A DNA stretch of 64,000 bases from Symbiodinium natans (GCA_905221605.1 CAJNDS010000191.1:186001-250000), one strand, 5' to 3'. Counted from the stretch's first letter, positions 30,811 to 41,205 are shown. Numbers and translations are program-made. Notes: generated from the letters alone by a model not told the origin.

Positions 30811-31555
30811 TATAAGCAAATAGAGAAATAAATACATGAACCCTAAGGTCCGACGGTCGACTGCCAAGCCTGCGCCTGAAACCTTGAGAGCCCAACACGG
30901 CACAGCTCAAACCTCATACCATAATAACCCCAACCACACACAACCATTACCATGAGGGTTGCTCTATATTGGCACGTGTTGCAGTCGGAGTCCTTGAAGT
31001 TCATAACCAGGCACCTTAGAAGGTGACTAAACCCCCCCCCCCCCCAGCCCTGATTCTGTGCAACGGACCCAGCCTCTGGAGTACGGCCCTGCGATGCGCA
31101 CCTTGAGCTTGAGGTGACTCATGGGATGTTTAGGGTTTAGGGTCTAGGGTTTATAGGGTTTAGGGTCTAGGGTTTAGGGTTTAGGGTCTAGGGTTTAGGG
31201 TTTTAGGGTCAGCTCGGCGGCTCGCTGCTCCTTGGACTCCTGCATGTTTCAGCAGCGAGGTAGAAGTGAAAAGGCTCCGGACTTTGCGTTAACCCTTCAG
31301 CCGCAGGACTTTCATGAAGGACGCTGGCACCAGAAACACTTTTAAGCAGCGGATGCCGCCTCAACACACAACAAAAACTCCCAAATGTGTGTGTGTGTGT
31401 TATGACTCCGATGACTTAAAAGTTATAGGCCAAAAAGCAACCTCCCTAAGCCATCAAGCCACTCCTAGGTCTCAAACCCAAAACCAGATTCCATCATCCT
31501 ATAACCCTAAACCCTAAACCCTAAACCCTGGGATTGACGACGGAGCATCACAGAC

Positions 31556-31591
31556 AGCGTGCTGGGGTGCAAACTCGCTCAGCCGCCCATC
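31556..31591 (-). CDS. Candidate short exon
   Basis: Twelve codons DGRLSEFAPQHA, phase 0 to phase 0, between GCACTAAG and GTCTGTG. Confidence 0.3.
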
Positions 31592-32027
31592 CTTAGTGCG
31601 ATGTAGGGCTATAGTAGGCCCTATAAACCCTAAACCCTAAACCCTAAACTCTTGTCCTAAAGCCCTCAGCCCTCTAAACATCCCTAAACCCTAAACCCTA
31701 AGCCCTGGCCCTAAAGCCTGACTGAACCTTACCCTGGCAACCTGTGCACCTGGAGTTGCTATCAGATCCGTCCCAACCAACGTTAGGGTTCTATAGCTTA
31801 AGCTGCCTTTAAATACACATTAACATCGATACCTTTACATAAATGTATAGAGTTCTGTGAATACATATATATACATATATGTATATCTATAAATGTATAT
31901 GTATGGATGGCCGGTTCCCACCTGATGCATGTAGTAGCGGCTCAGGTCTGAGCAAAAACAAGCAACACAGGAAGTCGAACCCAAAACCCTTTAAACCACT
32001 TGAAGGCTGTTTGGCATGCGCCCACCC

Positions 32028-32099
32028 TCAAAGCGCCAAGCTCCCGGCAGCAAAACGCTGCATCAGCTCTGCAACGCACTTCTTCATGACTTCTGTTTC
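32028..32099 (-). CDS. Candidate terminal exon, coiled coil
   Basis: After CGAAGACAG, reads ETEVMKKCVAELMQRFAAGS then LAL and TGA. Phase 0. Good helix and good acceptor. Confidence 0.45.
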   Translation of the reverse strand, partial: ETEVMKKCVAELMQRFAAGSLAL

Positions 32100-32452
32100 C
32101 TGTCTTCGGGCAGTCTGGGGTTTAAGGCCTTTAGGGCTTCAAGCCCTGAAGCCCCCTAAACCTCAAACCCCTGAAGCCCGCACCTAAACTCCTGGCATGT
32201 AAAATAATGGCCCTTTTTTATGGGCGTTGGGCTACTTTCCTCTCATACTATGGGGTTCCAGATAAAGCCCGTAACATCCCTTATCAGCCCCAATCCAGAA
32301 AAATCCAGCATCACAGTACCGATCTTTCTCAAGGCAGTGGAGCCTCCAAAGGACCCCCCTCCGAATGTGAGGGTGTGGGGCCTGGGGGTTTTGGGGTTTT
32401 GGGTTTCTAGGATTGGGTGTAGGGTCTCTTTTGCTCTCCCTCTCTCGCTCTG

Positions 32453-32779
32453 TCATCTCGGTTTAGGATTACAGAATGCGGGCGAAGGGTTTGGGACTTT
32501 AAGCAGGTTGAATGATTGGGCATGGAAGGCCGCCAGGCTAGGGCAGTGTAGGGATTGCCTCGTAAAGCGGGCCTTTGACTGCAAGGTTTGTCGCTCCATT
32601 TTGCTCTTGCTGCAGTCCTGTCGGATGAGCTTCCAGGGAGCAGCAGCACTGTCCGCATCCAAGTTCAGAATCGCAGTGAGGGCATGTGGGGAGTGATCTG
32701 CGATGATCTGCGTTGTGGGGCCCTTCTGGCACCCTAAACGACGAAGGAACGCATCACTTGAAGATAGGCGGGCCAACAA
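32453..32779 (-). CDS. ORF of unknown nature
   Basis: About 100 codons open without telomere-like sequence in the upper part (SSSDAFLRRLGCQKGPTTQ, later PWKLIRQDCSKSKMERQTLQ). A second minus frame over the same DNA reads TCPHCDSELGCGQCCC, a Cys-rich pattern seen in zinc-ribbon or retroelement proteins. It lies just downstream of the VOC gene; either a separate decayed gene or 3' flank. Confidence 0.25.
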   Translation of the reverse strand: MLARLSSSDAFLRRLGCQKGPTTQIIADHSPHALTAILNLDADSAAAPWKLIRQDCSKSKMERQTLQSKARFTRQSLHCPSLAAFHAQSFNLLKVPNPSPAFCNPKPR

Positions 32780-32825
32780 AAGCGTCCATTCCCATGCTGC
32801 AGGCAGACCTCCAGCAGCTCTTGCC

Positions 32826-33437
32826 TCAACGTCGCGAGGCTCGTCCGACCAGCACTCCTACTATGAAGGTTGCACCAAAGGCCACTGCTAAAGCAACTCC
32901 CTCTTGCCATGTACGGTGGCGTTGATTTGATGCCAGGCCCACTTCGCGCCTGAGCTTCTCACAGCCTGCATCAATGATTGGGGCTGTCAAAATCTCCATC
33001 GACAGCTCTCCTTCTTTTTCCAGCCACAGTATCCGCTTGCCACTGTTGATGACATCTTGAAAGGTATCAAAAGGCACACCTTCTAAATTGGTGACCTTGG
33101 CCCCAGCGCTTTGCAAATGCTCAAAACAGTCTTGTAGGCTGTCTGTCTTGAAGCAAAGTCGATAAATGGATCCGGACCCATACTTCTGCAGCAAGTCCGC
33201 ATGCGCCCCTTTCTTGCCTTGAACCACCATGAACATGAGCTGGCCTGTATGCTGGTCAAATACACTGGCGAACTCAGACCAAGTGGGGTCAGCGGCGCTC
33301 CCCCATGTCTGAATCTTCGATGGAACGAAGCCGAGACGGGGGCACCAAGTATCCAAGAAGCCATGGATGTCATCCACAACAATGTCCACATGGCTGAATC
33401 GCAAGTCGGACTTCCAGTCACCTCTCGATGCGCTCAT
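32826..33437 (-). CDS. VOC (glyoxalase-fold) protein with C-terminal membrane anchor
   Basis: 203 residues from ATG at 33437 (an in-frame TAG lies upstream) to a stop at 32826, no intron needed. Residues 12-150 form one vicinal-oxygen-chelate unit: FSHVDIVVDD (His16), GQLMFMVVQG near 65-74, GSIYRLCFKTDS near 89-100, AGAKVTNLEG, and LSMEIL (Glu148). His16 and Glu148 sit where metal ligands usually lie. The His usually found in the middle strand (H-aF) is Tyr92, so metal binding may be altered. Residues 179-197 (VALAVAFGATFIVGVLVGR) are a membrane segment followed by a basic end, as in tail-anchored proteins. The family includes glyoxalase I, methylmalonyl-CoA epimerase and dioxygenases; the substrate cannot be told. 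Other frames on the plus strand are shadows. Confidence 0.85.
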   Translation of the reverse strand: MSASRGDWKSDLRFSHVDIVVDDIHGFLDTWCPRLGFVPSKIQTWGSAADPTWSEFASVFDQHTGQLMFMVVQGKKGAHADLLQKYGSGSIYRLCFKTDSLQDCFEHLQSAGAKVTNLEGVPFDTFQDVINSGKRILWLEKEGELSMEILTAPIIDAGCEKLRREVGLASNQRHRTWQEGVALAVAFGATFIVGVLVGRASRR

Positions 33438-33536
33438 CCTCGTGGACAGCAGGAATCGGGCGGGTCCAACGTTGAAGCTGTCACGGTCTATAGACTATAG
33501 ACCACTCGCCATGCGCAAGCAACAAGGTAGGACCTG

Positions 33537-33997
33537 TTAGGTTGAGAGTTCGGTGCTTATTGTTGAGAGATGTTGCCAGTGAATTGGCAGGAGCCGGCCC
33601 GGACTTCCTACTGCTGGATCCACCTCAGACTCGTTCCATCGAGCAGAATTTATCAAAAATCTTCCAGCTACTTCGCCACACAAGATCAAAGGCCCAGCAG
33701 AAACAGCCTGATTCGCATTGCGATTTGTGTCGTGATTCATGGCATTCCCGAAAACTTCAGTCCCCATTGGTACACAGCTATTTTGTGCCACTTAGGGTAC
33801 TGTTATACGGTGCAGGCCCGTCATGCTTCAGTATGGTACCAAAGACGGGATCACCACGTAGAGAAGGTCATGGGCTCAGGGGGCATAAGGTTGTCAAGAT
33901 CCCTTCTGAAATTGATATGGCCATCTTGGTGAAGTATTTAAACATCACTGACTCCATGAGCCTCTCTTGCACACGTATCCCAAGACCCCCATGCTGA
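33537..33997. other. Open frames on both strands, unassigned
   Basis: Plus strand is open for about 150 codons (for example EIDMAILVKYLNITDS) and minus for 84 (NANQAVSAGPLILCGEVAGR). Neither has a clear start or splice sites. This may be the 5' flank of the VOC gene. Confidence 0.25.
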
Positions 33998-34002
33998 AGG
34001 AC

Positions 34003-34048
34003 GGTCCTCCAGGACCTCCGTGAGCCTCTGAACGGAGGAGACTGCATC
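34003..34048 (-). CDS. Candidate exon, coiled coil
   Basis: After CCCATTCAG, reads DAVSSVQRLTEVLED, ending before GTCCTTC. Confidence 0.33.
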
Positions 34049-34090
34049 CTGAATGGGTCATGTTGGAGCTAGCCACACAAGAGTTCTGCT

Positions 34091-34421
34091 TCACATGATG
34101 TGCACATGAGAGTTCCGGATGCCGGCAGGCAGCGCTTTGGCTTTAGTTCCCTTGGAGATGTATGATGTATCTAAGATTCGAGAGCACAGGTAGGCTCCCA
34201 CAAGGAGGCTTTTGTCAAATGCAATTGCCAAGGTATCGACGCGTGATCCCTTCAAAACGGCTCCAAAGATTCTGAAACACGCGAAGCTCAACAGGAGCCG
34301 GTAGGACCGGCATGACGAGCGAGTCAGGACTTTGGTGTGGGGGTAGTGACATTATAATGGAGAAAAAGGTTCGACACTGCTGCCATCTCGCAGAACGATA
34401 GTGACACCCTGCAAAGACCAC
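34091..34421 (-). CDS. Possible decayed coding region
   Basis: Two overlapping minus frames look protein-like: PVELRVFQNLWSRFEGITRR (upper) and VDTLAIAFDKSLLVGAYLCS (lower). A frameshift between them, as in an old retroelement or pseudogene, is possible. Confidence 0.22.
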
Positions 34422-34429
34422 AATATCCT

Positions 34430-34980
34430 ACAGCCTCGATTAAACCCACAATGCTGAACAAAAAACCCACTCTGCTCTCTTCATGTCCTGTGTGGTGTCA
34501 CCGGCCCCTGGCACCTGGCATCATCACGGTCATGATATGATATCCTAATATTGCTACTATGACTCGTCTTCTCCACTTATGATCATATGATTGTTTTGCA
34601 TGTTGAATCCTCTTCATCCTCTTCATACTTCGTTTCAGTCATGGCACTAGCGCGGCTGCTTGAATTTGTTTCAACAATGATGAGTCTTGTGATTGTTGTG
34701 GCTTGTGCCAAGAGGTCAACACTTTTACCATTGAGCTCTCATCATTGCAGCTGATATTGCAATCATTGCCATTCTTTGGCCACTGCTGTGAGTCTTGATT
34801 CTGTTCCGACTATGCTCTGCGATGCGCGACTCGAATACGGAATTGTAGCGGCTCCCGTTTCTATGCGAACTTTGTTCAAAGGAATAGATAGCCTGATAAT
34901 AAGATAGATCAACATCTTTAGGGCCCCCGGATTTTGTGTTCGCAGCTCTGTCGCTCAGAGGAAGCCTCAGACCCCAAAAC
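34430..34980. other. Telomere-repeat-free AT-richer spacer
   Basis: About 550 bp with no CCCTAAA/TTTAGGG, no good ORF and no exon-like island. Contains ATCATGA-type words. Nothing further supportable. Confidence 0.4.
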
Positions 34981-35504
34981 TGTCATAGTCTTTGCCACAT
35001 TGCCTCAGACCTCGCAACACTAAACCCTCTAAGCCCATAATGAAATACTCATATCATGCTATAATATCCGAAAACCACCAAACAAGACAATCCATTAACA
35101 TCGCTCCAAACCATAAACTGCGCACTGTGAGCAACACGGGCCGAGCCCGCAAAGCTTCGAAGCCTCGGGCGCACTTGCTACATTGCGGATTTTCGGGCAC
35201 CGGAAAAGTACTTTAGGCTTTTTGGGGTTTGGTGCCAGCCTGGGTTTTAGAATGTAGACTTGGGAGCTATGTAGTGGTTTAGACTAACACGTAGCATCTG
35301 GTGCTGCTTCGGAATTGTTTAGGGGCTCAGGGCATATTCGGGGGCTTGGTCACGAACACTACCCCCCCCCCCCCCCAAGGAACAGAATCTCTCGACCCAC
35401 ATGAAGCCCTAAGAACACATGGGCAGCAGTTCTGCTCCTATTGGCTCTGTGTCCAGGCGTAAGCCGCCCTAGGGAAACTGCATTCCTGGTAGGTCCGGGA
35501 ACCA

Positions 35505-35625
35505 AAAAACCATGGGGCTTAGGGTTTAGGGCTTTGGGGGGAACCAAAAACCATGGGATTTAGGGTTTAGGGCTTTAGGGGGAAACAAAAACCACGGGGT
35601 TTAGGATTTAGGGGGTAGGATTTGG
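35505..35625 (+). repeat. 53-bp tandem repeat containing telomere-like units
   Basis: Three units: GGAACCAAAAACCATGGG-, then TTTAGGGTTTAGGGCTTT. The unit joins a fixed 20-bp word to two telomere-like heptamers. Confidence 0.7.
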
Positions 35626-35641
35626 GGATGATTTCCTAAAC

Positions 35642-35724
35642 CCCATATCCTTGAACACAGCAAGCCCTTGAAAGTGCAGGCCAAAGCACTTATCTTCCAA
35701 ATGGTCAAAGCGCTGGTGGATATC
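35642..35724 (-). CDS. Candidate exon
   Basis: After CTCTGGACTGAG (pyrimidine-rich), reads DIHQRFDHLEDKCFGLHFQG then LAVFKDM, ending GG|GTTTAGG, so the telomere-like repeat itself supplies the donor. The plus strand is also open (KVQAKALIFQMVKALVDIL). Confidence 0.4.
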
Positions 35725-35818
35725 CTCAGTCCAGAGAGATTGGCTTAAGGTGTACATAGGGTTTAGGGTTTAGGTTTAAGATTTGGGATTTAGGGTTAGG
35801 GGAGTTCCTCCTAGCAAG

Positions 35819-35899
35819 AAGAGGGCGTTGTGCCAGGACTTCGTGGAACAAAGAAGAGACTGGGCTCTTCTGGCCACTGCACTGCAACCTTGCTGCTTG
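35819..35899 (+). CDS. Candidate exon, plus strand
   Basis: Twenty-seven codons, phase 0 to phase 0, between CCTAGCAAG and GTAGGG; reads RALCQDFVEQRRDWALLATA then LQPCCL. The minus strand is partly open. Confidence 0.35.
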
Positions 35900-36333
35900 G
35901 TAGGGGAATGAGGGAATCAGGTACGCAGCCTATCGAATCCCTTAAACGGTGATGTAGTTCTCTCCCTTGTTGGGCCCCTATATAGTACAGCGCTTTAGCC
36001 TGAAGACCGTGGGTGAGGCAAGGGGTTCAGGGCTTAGGGCTTGGGGCCTAGGGCTTAGGGGTTGGGGTTTAGGGTCCTGAACCTTGCCCCTTTCTATTCA
36101 GTTCTGCTCCTCAACGCATCGTATTCCCTTGCTGCGCGGTCCAGGAGCGGTCCGACAGGGTTTCGGGGCTTACTGCGCGCGAGGGTTAAGAGCTATGAGG
36201 GCAAATTTCCTCTCCTTAGAACAGCTATAAGTGACATTTTAAAGATTAAATATCTTGGGCCTGTAGAGAACAAAAACAAAGCATAGCTCAGAATGGACAA
36301 GAGGGTTCAAGGGCTATGTATCAAGCGTGGCGC

Positions 36334-36391
36334 TGCAATGTCCGCCGCATTGCGGTCTGCAAGCTGACGTTTCAAATCGTCGAAGTCCTTG
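36334..36391 (-). CDS. Candidate exon, coiled coil
   Basis: After AACCCTGCAG, reads KDFDDLKRQLADRNAADIA; a GC donor (GCA|GCGCC) would end it. The acceptor lies at the edge of a CCCTAAACCCTG telomere-like run. Confidence 0.42.
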
Positions 36392-36421
36392 CTGCAGGGT
36401 TTAGGGTTTAGGCTGTAGGGT

Positions 36422-36766
36422 TTAGGATTCAAGAGTCTCATTCTCTCTAACTCGACCTCCCTCTCTGATCAGAGTTTCAGGCTGACGTGACAGCACCCGC
36501 CTAAAAACCCAGACACGGAACCAAGCTAGGAATTGAATGCATTCGGGTTCTGGTCGCCTTGGATCGCCTGGGTGTGCAACTGGCTGCGATTGTTCTTCTA
36601 CGGTTGACTTCTGGGCGTCGTGCTGTCCGAGTTTTGACTTTTGCTTTCTGTTGCTTCTGATTGTGACGGCTGCTTCTCGCAGACTCTTTTCGGGTTCTGC
36701 GAATCTGCGAAGGCAAGCTTCTCGCCGTTTCGCAAGTCGTCCAATGTCACTGGTCCACTGGTCCAT
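36422..36766 (-). CDS. ORF, basic, possibly first exon
   Basis: ATG at 36766, 114 codons. Starts MDQWTSDIGRLAKRREACL, then RRFAEPEKSLREAAVTIRSN. Basic helical N-terminal half; the last third is less convincing and may be intron. The plus strand is open over the same span. Confidence 0.33.
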   Translation of the reverse strand: MDQWTSDIGRLAKRREACLRRFAEPEKSLREAAVTIRSNRKQKSKLGQHDAQKSTVEEQSQPVAHPGDPRRPEPECIQFLAWFRVWVFRRVLSRQPETLIREGGRVRENETLES

Positions 36767-37594
36767 CAGTCAAGTTCAACAGTTGTCAGGGCGAGTGTGC
36801 AAGACGCATTGCGTTAGCCCTGCGCACAAATCAGCAGCCAAACTGCCACTCGGAGCAAGTGTAAACCCTAAACCTGCATCCCGATCTGCAGCCAAACCTC
36901 AACCCCCAAGCACTATACCCTCGACTCAGTCTCTAGAGGTCCCCGGTTGCGGAGACCCCTTTTGGAAATTAATCTTGATGGTGTTTCGGGCTTCCCCCCC
37001 CCCCCCCAACCCCCCCTCTCCCCGATCCTATCCCTACCTGCCCTACCCCTTCCCCGCTTAACAGTAGAAACCTGAGTATCATCGCCTTTTTGTGGAGTTC
37101 TGGAGGGAAGGGCTGGGAAGGGCTTGAGGGGTTGAGCCAACACAACATAGAGCAACATCAAACCCTGAACCCCATGCCCGAAACCCTAATCGCCAAAACC
37201 CCAAAACGCGAACCCCAAAAGCCGAAACCTTAAAACCCTCACTGAGAGCAGCTTGGAATCAAGTCCTTTGACGTTGTCTTGCGGACTTCCAGGGCTTAAG
37301 GGTTTCAGGCGTGGGTTTGACTACCTTAACGTGTCGGGTTTAGAATTTACGGCTGGGGTTTTCGTGCCTTCAGAACGGCAAACCTTCCAAGCACTTGCAA
37401 GTCATTTTTTTGTATGCCATCGAAGATTGCTCTAGGTCACTCTAGGAATGATTTTGGTTTCGGGTTTGGGGGCTTGGTGCTCAGGGAAAAATTGTGTCTT
37501 TCTGCCCAGGCTCCTGCTTCAGCTTCTGCGTCTGGCATTTCACCTGGACTGCTCTCATTTCACCAGTCTCAGGGCTCAGTCGGTAACACTCCTG

Positions 37595-37706
37595 TAGGGT
37601 TTAGGGTTTAGGGTTTAGGGTTTAGGGTTTAGGGTTTAGGGTTTAGGGTTTAGGGTTTAGGGTTTAGGGTTTAGGGTTTAGGGTTTAGGGTTTAGGGTTT
37701 AGGGTT
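37595..37706 (+). repeat. TTTAGGG array, about 16 units
   Basis: Perfect TTTAGGG units followed by TTTGGCG/TTCAGGG variants to 37765. Confidence 0.92.
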
Positions 37707-37764
37707 TGGCGTTCAGGGTTTAGGGTTTAGTGCTTAGGGTTTGGCGTGTAGGGTTTAGGGTCAC

Positions 37765-38118
37765 TGCGAGGAGGGAGGTGAGCAACCAGTGGTTTGATCC
37801 CAGCTCGACAATGTCTCCAGATTGCTTTGAGGCTCCACTACGAGTTGCGATGCATGCTCCGCGTGGTCTTTGGATGTCGAGTTGAATTGCTGGCAAGCAG
37901 CCTCTGAGTGCACTTGAACATTCCTTGGCTGGGAATGTCTTCCTGAAAAAGGTCTTCCCTGCTGTTAAACCCAAACACGTGCTGGCTGTTGGGCAGAACG
38001 GAAATAAACCGACTATCATCCACACCGACACGACATCGGCTGACATTCGACTTTGATTTACATCCCCCGAATTGTAACCGGTGCAACTATTGTTTTTCAG
38101 CCACACCGCTTGCGTCAT
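37765..38118 (-). CDS. ORF, unassigned
   Basis: Open for 118 codons from ATG at 38118 to a GTGACC donor at the edge of telomere-like DNA. Contains VSVWMIVGLFPFCPTASTC, then RKTFPAKECSSALRGCLPAI and SGDIVELGSNHWLLTSLLA. No domain recognised. Confidence 0.33.
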
Positions 38119-38159
38119 CTACCTGACAACTCCGAACCCTCTGGCCCAAAGGCGGTGTC

Positions 38160-38325
38160 TACTATCGCTTCCTCCAGCTTCCTCCTCTTCCATCCCCCGC
38201 CTTTCCTACTTCTCCCTCTCCCTCTCCTTCCCCCTCTCCGTCCCCTTTCTCACTCTGACTCTCGGTCTCTCTTCTTTCTCCCTCTATCTCTCTCCCTCTT
38301 TCTTTTCTCTGTGCGTCTCCCCATC
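38160..38325 (+). promoter_or_regulatory. Long polypyrimidine tract before a 3' splice site
   Basis: About 160 nt almost purely C and T (TCTCCCTC-type words), ending about 45 nt upstream of TTATTTCGCAG at 38370. Longer than an ordinary polypyrimidine tract. Confidence 0.5.
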
Positions 38326-38370
38326 TCTGTCGCGTTATTTCATTTTTGTTTTTCTTTCGTTATTTCGCAG

Positions 38371-38412
38371 GGTGACGAGGGCAAAGCCCCCGGCGAGGTT
38401 CGCACTCCCTGA
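38371..38412 (+). CDS. Candidate terminal exon, plus strand
   Basis: After TTATTTCGCAG, reads GDEGKAPGEVRTP then TGA. Fourteen codons with G/C-rich third positions. The acceptor is the best on the plus strand in this window; upstream exons not found. Confidence 0.42.
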   Translation, partial: GDEGKAPGEVRTP

Positions 38413-39000
38413 TTGATTGAGGGCCGTCAGCGGCGCTAAGAGGAGGCATGGCGGGGGATCCTCTCGATCTCCACCCCAACCACCCCCACTGTCGACGTCC
38501 TTTCCGAACAAATCTCTCGGCTTTGAAACACAACTCGTAGAGGTACTGCTGCACAAACGCGCATCTGAGTGGTGCGATTTTGGACCGCTGGCCCCCTTAA
38601 CGCACACCAACAAAAAGTGCTTGTCGTCTGTCTCTTTCGCTCTCTGATCATTGTCTTTTTGGTTCTCTCTGCCTCTTTCAATATTTTTGGGAGGAGGAAA
38701 GGGAAACATATTCGGGGCGACAGGTACGTAGCCATTAGCTTAGAAAAGAAGCTTAAGCCTTCACAGTGACTTTGAAAGCTCTGTTTGGAATCATCCCAGC
38801 GTCTCTTTCCGCCACACGTGGAGGGTATCTTCGATGGCTGCGAGCGTCTGCCAAACGCCACGAGAGTGCGCAAATTCCGTGGATTAGGGGTCAGTTTACA
38901 TGTGTAGACCCTAAACCCTCGACTCTAACCCTAAACCCTGCAAGGGTGTGGAGGTTGCGGGTTCAGAGGCTCAGTGTCAGAAATTGTTGAGATAATGGGC

Positions 39001-39070
39001 TCAGATAGCCGCATTCTGCTTGCCGACACTAGATTTCCGGAATGCAGCTTCGAGAGATGAATTGGCTTCG
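39001..39070 (-). CDS. Candidate terminal exon
   Basis: After CGGGCTTAG, reads EANSSLEAAFRKSSVGKQNA then AI and TGA. Confidence 0.42.
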
Positions 39071-39569
39071 CTAAGCCCGAAGCCCTGAACCCTAATTGAA
39101 GATGGTGCTTTGGGTCCAGGGTTTGGGGAGAGCTGGTTCAAGATCTACTTGATCACCCGACCTCGTGTCGCCGAACCTCCAGATTTCTAGAACCCCCTAG
39201 ACTGGAATCCCATCTACTATGGCCTCCTCGCTGAGAGGGGATGCCGAAAGGCCACTGGCTTGACGTCGCTCAAGTGCATTGATGCCTCAGTGGCTTGGGG
39301 GGGTTGACGGTTGAGTCGATACTCCTAAAGCCCTGCAGCAGCCCTGTAAGCCCAATGCGAAACGCCCAAACCCTGAACGCTCCAACGCCCGAACGCCCCA
39401 AATCCCAAAACTCCAGGACTCAAAGGGTTGATTGCGTTCCCTGATCTGGGGGTGCTCAGACTGTCAATGTGGGGGTTTGCGTCGATGCCTAGGATTCTTT
39501 ACGTTCAGGTTTAGGGTTTAGGGTTCCATTTGGCGGCTCCCGCCTTACAATGTGGCCATTCGTTCTTAG

Positions 39570-39629
39570 GGTGCCCGGAAGTGGGGACCATCATGAGAAG
39601 CCGCGCGCCAAGCATTTCGAACAGGAGGG
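39570..39629 (+). CDS. Candidate exon, plus strand
   Basis: After CATTCGTTCTTAG, reads VPGSGDHHEKPRAKHFEQE, ending GAGGG|GTGCCC. Confidence 0.33.
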
Positions 39630-39888
39630 GTGCCCCTAAAACTTAGTACACGCCAAAATGCTTTAAAAATCCTTTTGTCAGGAGCCTCTCGTCCTAAACC
39701 CTAAACCCGAATTTGTGGAAGCCCCGCCCTAGACCTCAACAACGAGTCGAGAAGCGCTCCTCCGCGCCATGGATTCGAAGCGTTTGGCGATAGGCCTCTT
39801 TTTTGCAAAGCCCATCTCTTGGGGGGAAGGGGGGGGGGGGTATTTCGGACGCATGTATTCTAGAGTTGGGGAAATACCCAGCTGGAGG

Positions 39889-40015
39889 TTAGGCCTCTTC
39901 CTGACCCAGGAATTTGTGGCCTCCTGAATCGCAAAAAAAGTAACGGCCTAAGGGTTTCTGGCTGACGAAGCCTGTTGACCCACAAAATTCTGCACAGAAA
40001 CCTTGAATATCAAAC
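39889..40015 (-). CDS. Terminal exon downstream of introner C2
   Basis: After CTGGGAGAAG, one base plus 42 codons to TAA: reads FDIQGFCAEFCGSTGFVSQK then PLGRYFFCDSGGHKFLGQEE. Phase 2 matches the exon ending at 40128. Cys/Gly-rich; no family recognised. Confidence 0.5.
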
Positions 40016-40127
40016 CTTCTCCCAGCAACCCAGAGACTCCAATACCCCTTAATTAAAGAATATAAGGAACCCGTTCTATATTTTAAGGAATATTCCCTAA
40101 TTGAGGGGTGTTGGAGTCCCTGGCAAC
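40016..40127 (-). mobile_element. Introner-like element C2
   Basis: 112 nt; on the minus strand starts GTTGCCAGGGACTCC and ends GAGTCTCTGGGTTGCTGGGAGAAG (last 20: TCTCTGGGTTGCTGGGAGAA-G). Its inverted ends contain the donor and the acceptor. Removing it joins two open exons in phase 2. Confidence 0.62.
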
Positions 40128-40190
40128 CCATTCGCCTCGTCTGAGCGCGATCTTGCGAACTCCTCGCGCAGAAGCTTCGCCTCAAAGCTG
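40128..40190 (-). CDS. Exon upstream of introner C2, coiled coil
   Basis: After TCGAACTCAG, reads SFEAKLLREEFARSRSDEAN, ending GG|GTTGCC. Charged helix, G/C-rich third positions. Confidence 0.52.
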
Positions 40191-40239
40191 CTGAGTTCGA
40201 CGCGCCAACACCGACGTTCACATTTTTTAGGGTTTAGGG

Positions 40240-40920
40240 TTTAGGGTTCAGGAGTTCGCATTTCTAGACTCTCAGCCCTTGGCTGATCCCTCAAGCCCTA
40301 CTTTCCAAAACAGCCACGGAAGACACAGGTGTTCTAACAGTTTGGGGTTCATCCGCCTCCCCCCTTGCTTTTTTAGGGCTACCCCAAGGAACACCAAGTC
40401 CAAGTACCTCACAAAACCCATACAAAAACCTAAACCCTAAACCCTAAACCATCCTAAACCCTAAAAAACTACCTTGTGTTTTAACCGTCTCCTAGGGTTG
40501 GTAGAAGGGGTGGTGATAACAACAACTGGGTTTTCGGATCTCGCTGCACGTACTGGCCAAGTAAGGTCCGAAGAAACAGTGAGAAACCCCTACGTGTAAT
40601 CATACGTAGCGTAATCACATGGTAATATCAAAATATCATAGTATATTAATATCCTGATACACTAGAGTGATAGTAAAATAGTACAATATAACCCCATCAC
40701 AACATAATACTATCATGCTATGATATTAGAATGGTATTAAACTTTAACACTATAACACTATAATAATACAAGACCAAAAAAACTCACATAACATAATCAT
40801 AAACTATATGGTCGTGATAAAATGTCATAATGTATCATTCTTGTACAAATGCAAGACTGTAATAGTGTAATCATTATTGCAATATGAAAAATAACGTGAC
40901 AATAGTGTACTACTAGAATA
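40240..40920. other. AT-rich spacer
   Basis: Contains one CCCTAAA cluster (40430-40466). 40600-40920 has many ATATCA/TAATA words and no telomere-like sequence. No ORF or exon-like island. Confidence 0.45.
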
Positions 40921-40929
40921 ATAAATAGG

Positions 40930-41205
40930 TCAGAAAAAAACATCATAATCGATGTACTCCTCCTTGTTTCCATAGCTCGGCCCCTGGTTCTGCGCAAAGT
41001 GTTGTAGTCTACGCTCACTTTTTTGCTTTTTTGGGCACATGTTCTGGTGTGGCAGCCCCTTGTAAAAGGGTACCCAAAGAAGGGGCCAACTTTCACAGAA
41101 CTGACCATACAGCTGCCATACAGCCCTGAAGCTACCAACCCCTCCGCTCCTCGAATCCTGAAACCCGCCTTCGCTAGGAGTAGGAACCCTCAAAAACCAA
41201 GTCAT
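40930..41205 (-). CDS. ORF, unassigned
   Basis: ATG at 41205, 91 codons, TGA at 40930. The C-terminal half is convincing: MCPKKQKSERRLQHFAQNQG, then PSYGNKEEYIDYDVFF and stop. No telomere-like DNA inside. Could be an exon. Confidence 0.38.
   Translation of the reverse strand: MTWFLRVPTPSEGGFQDSRSGGVGSFRAVWQLYGQFCESWPLLWVPFYKGLPHQNMCPKKQKSERRLQHFAQNQGPSYGNKEEYIDYDVFF

Noticed and set aside
36537-37061. 174-codon plus-strand frame
   Set aside because: Its second half is telomere-like and poly-C-derived, and the minus strand over the first half has an ATG and a more protein-like composition.
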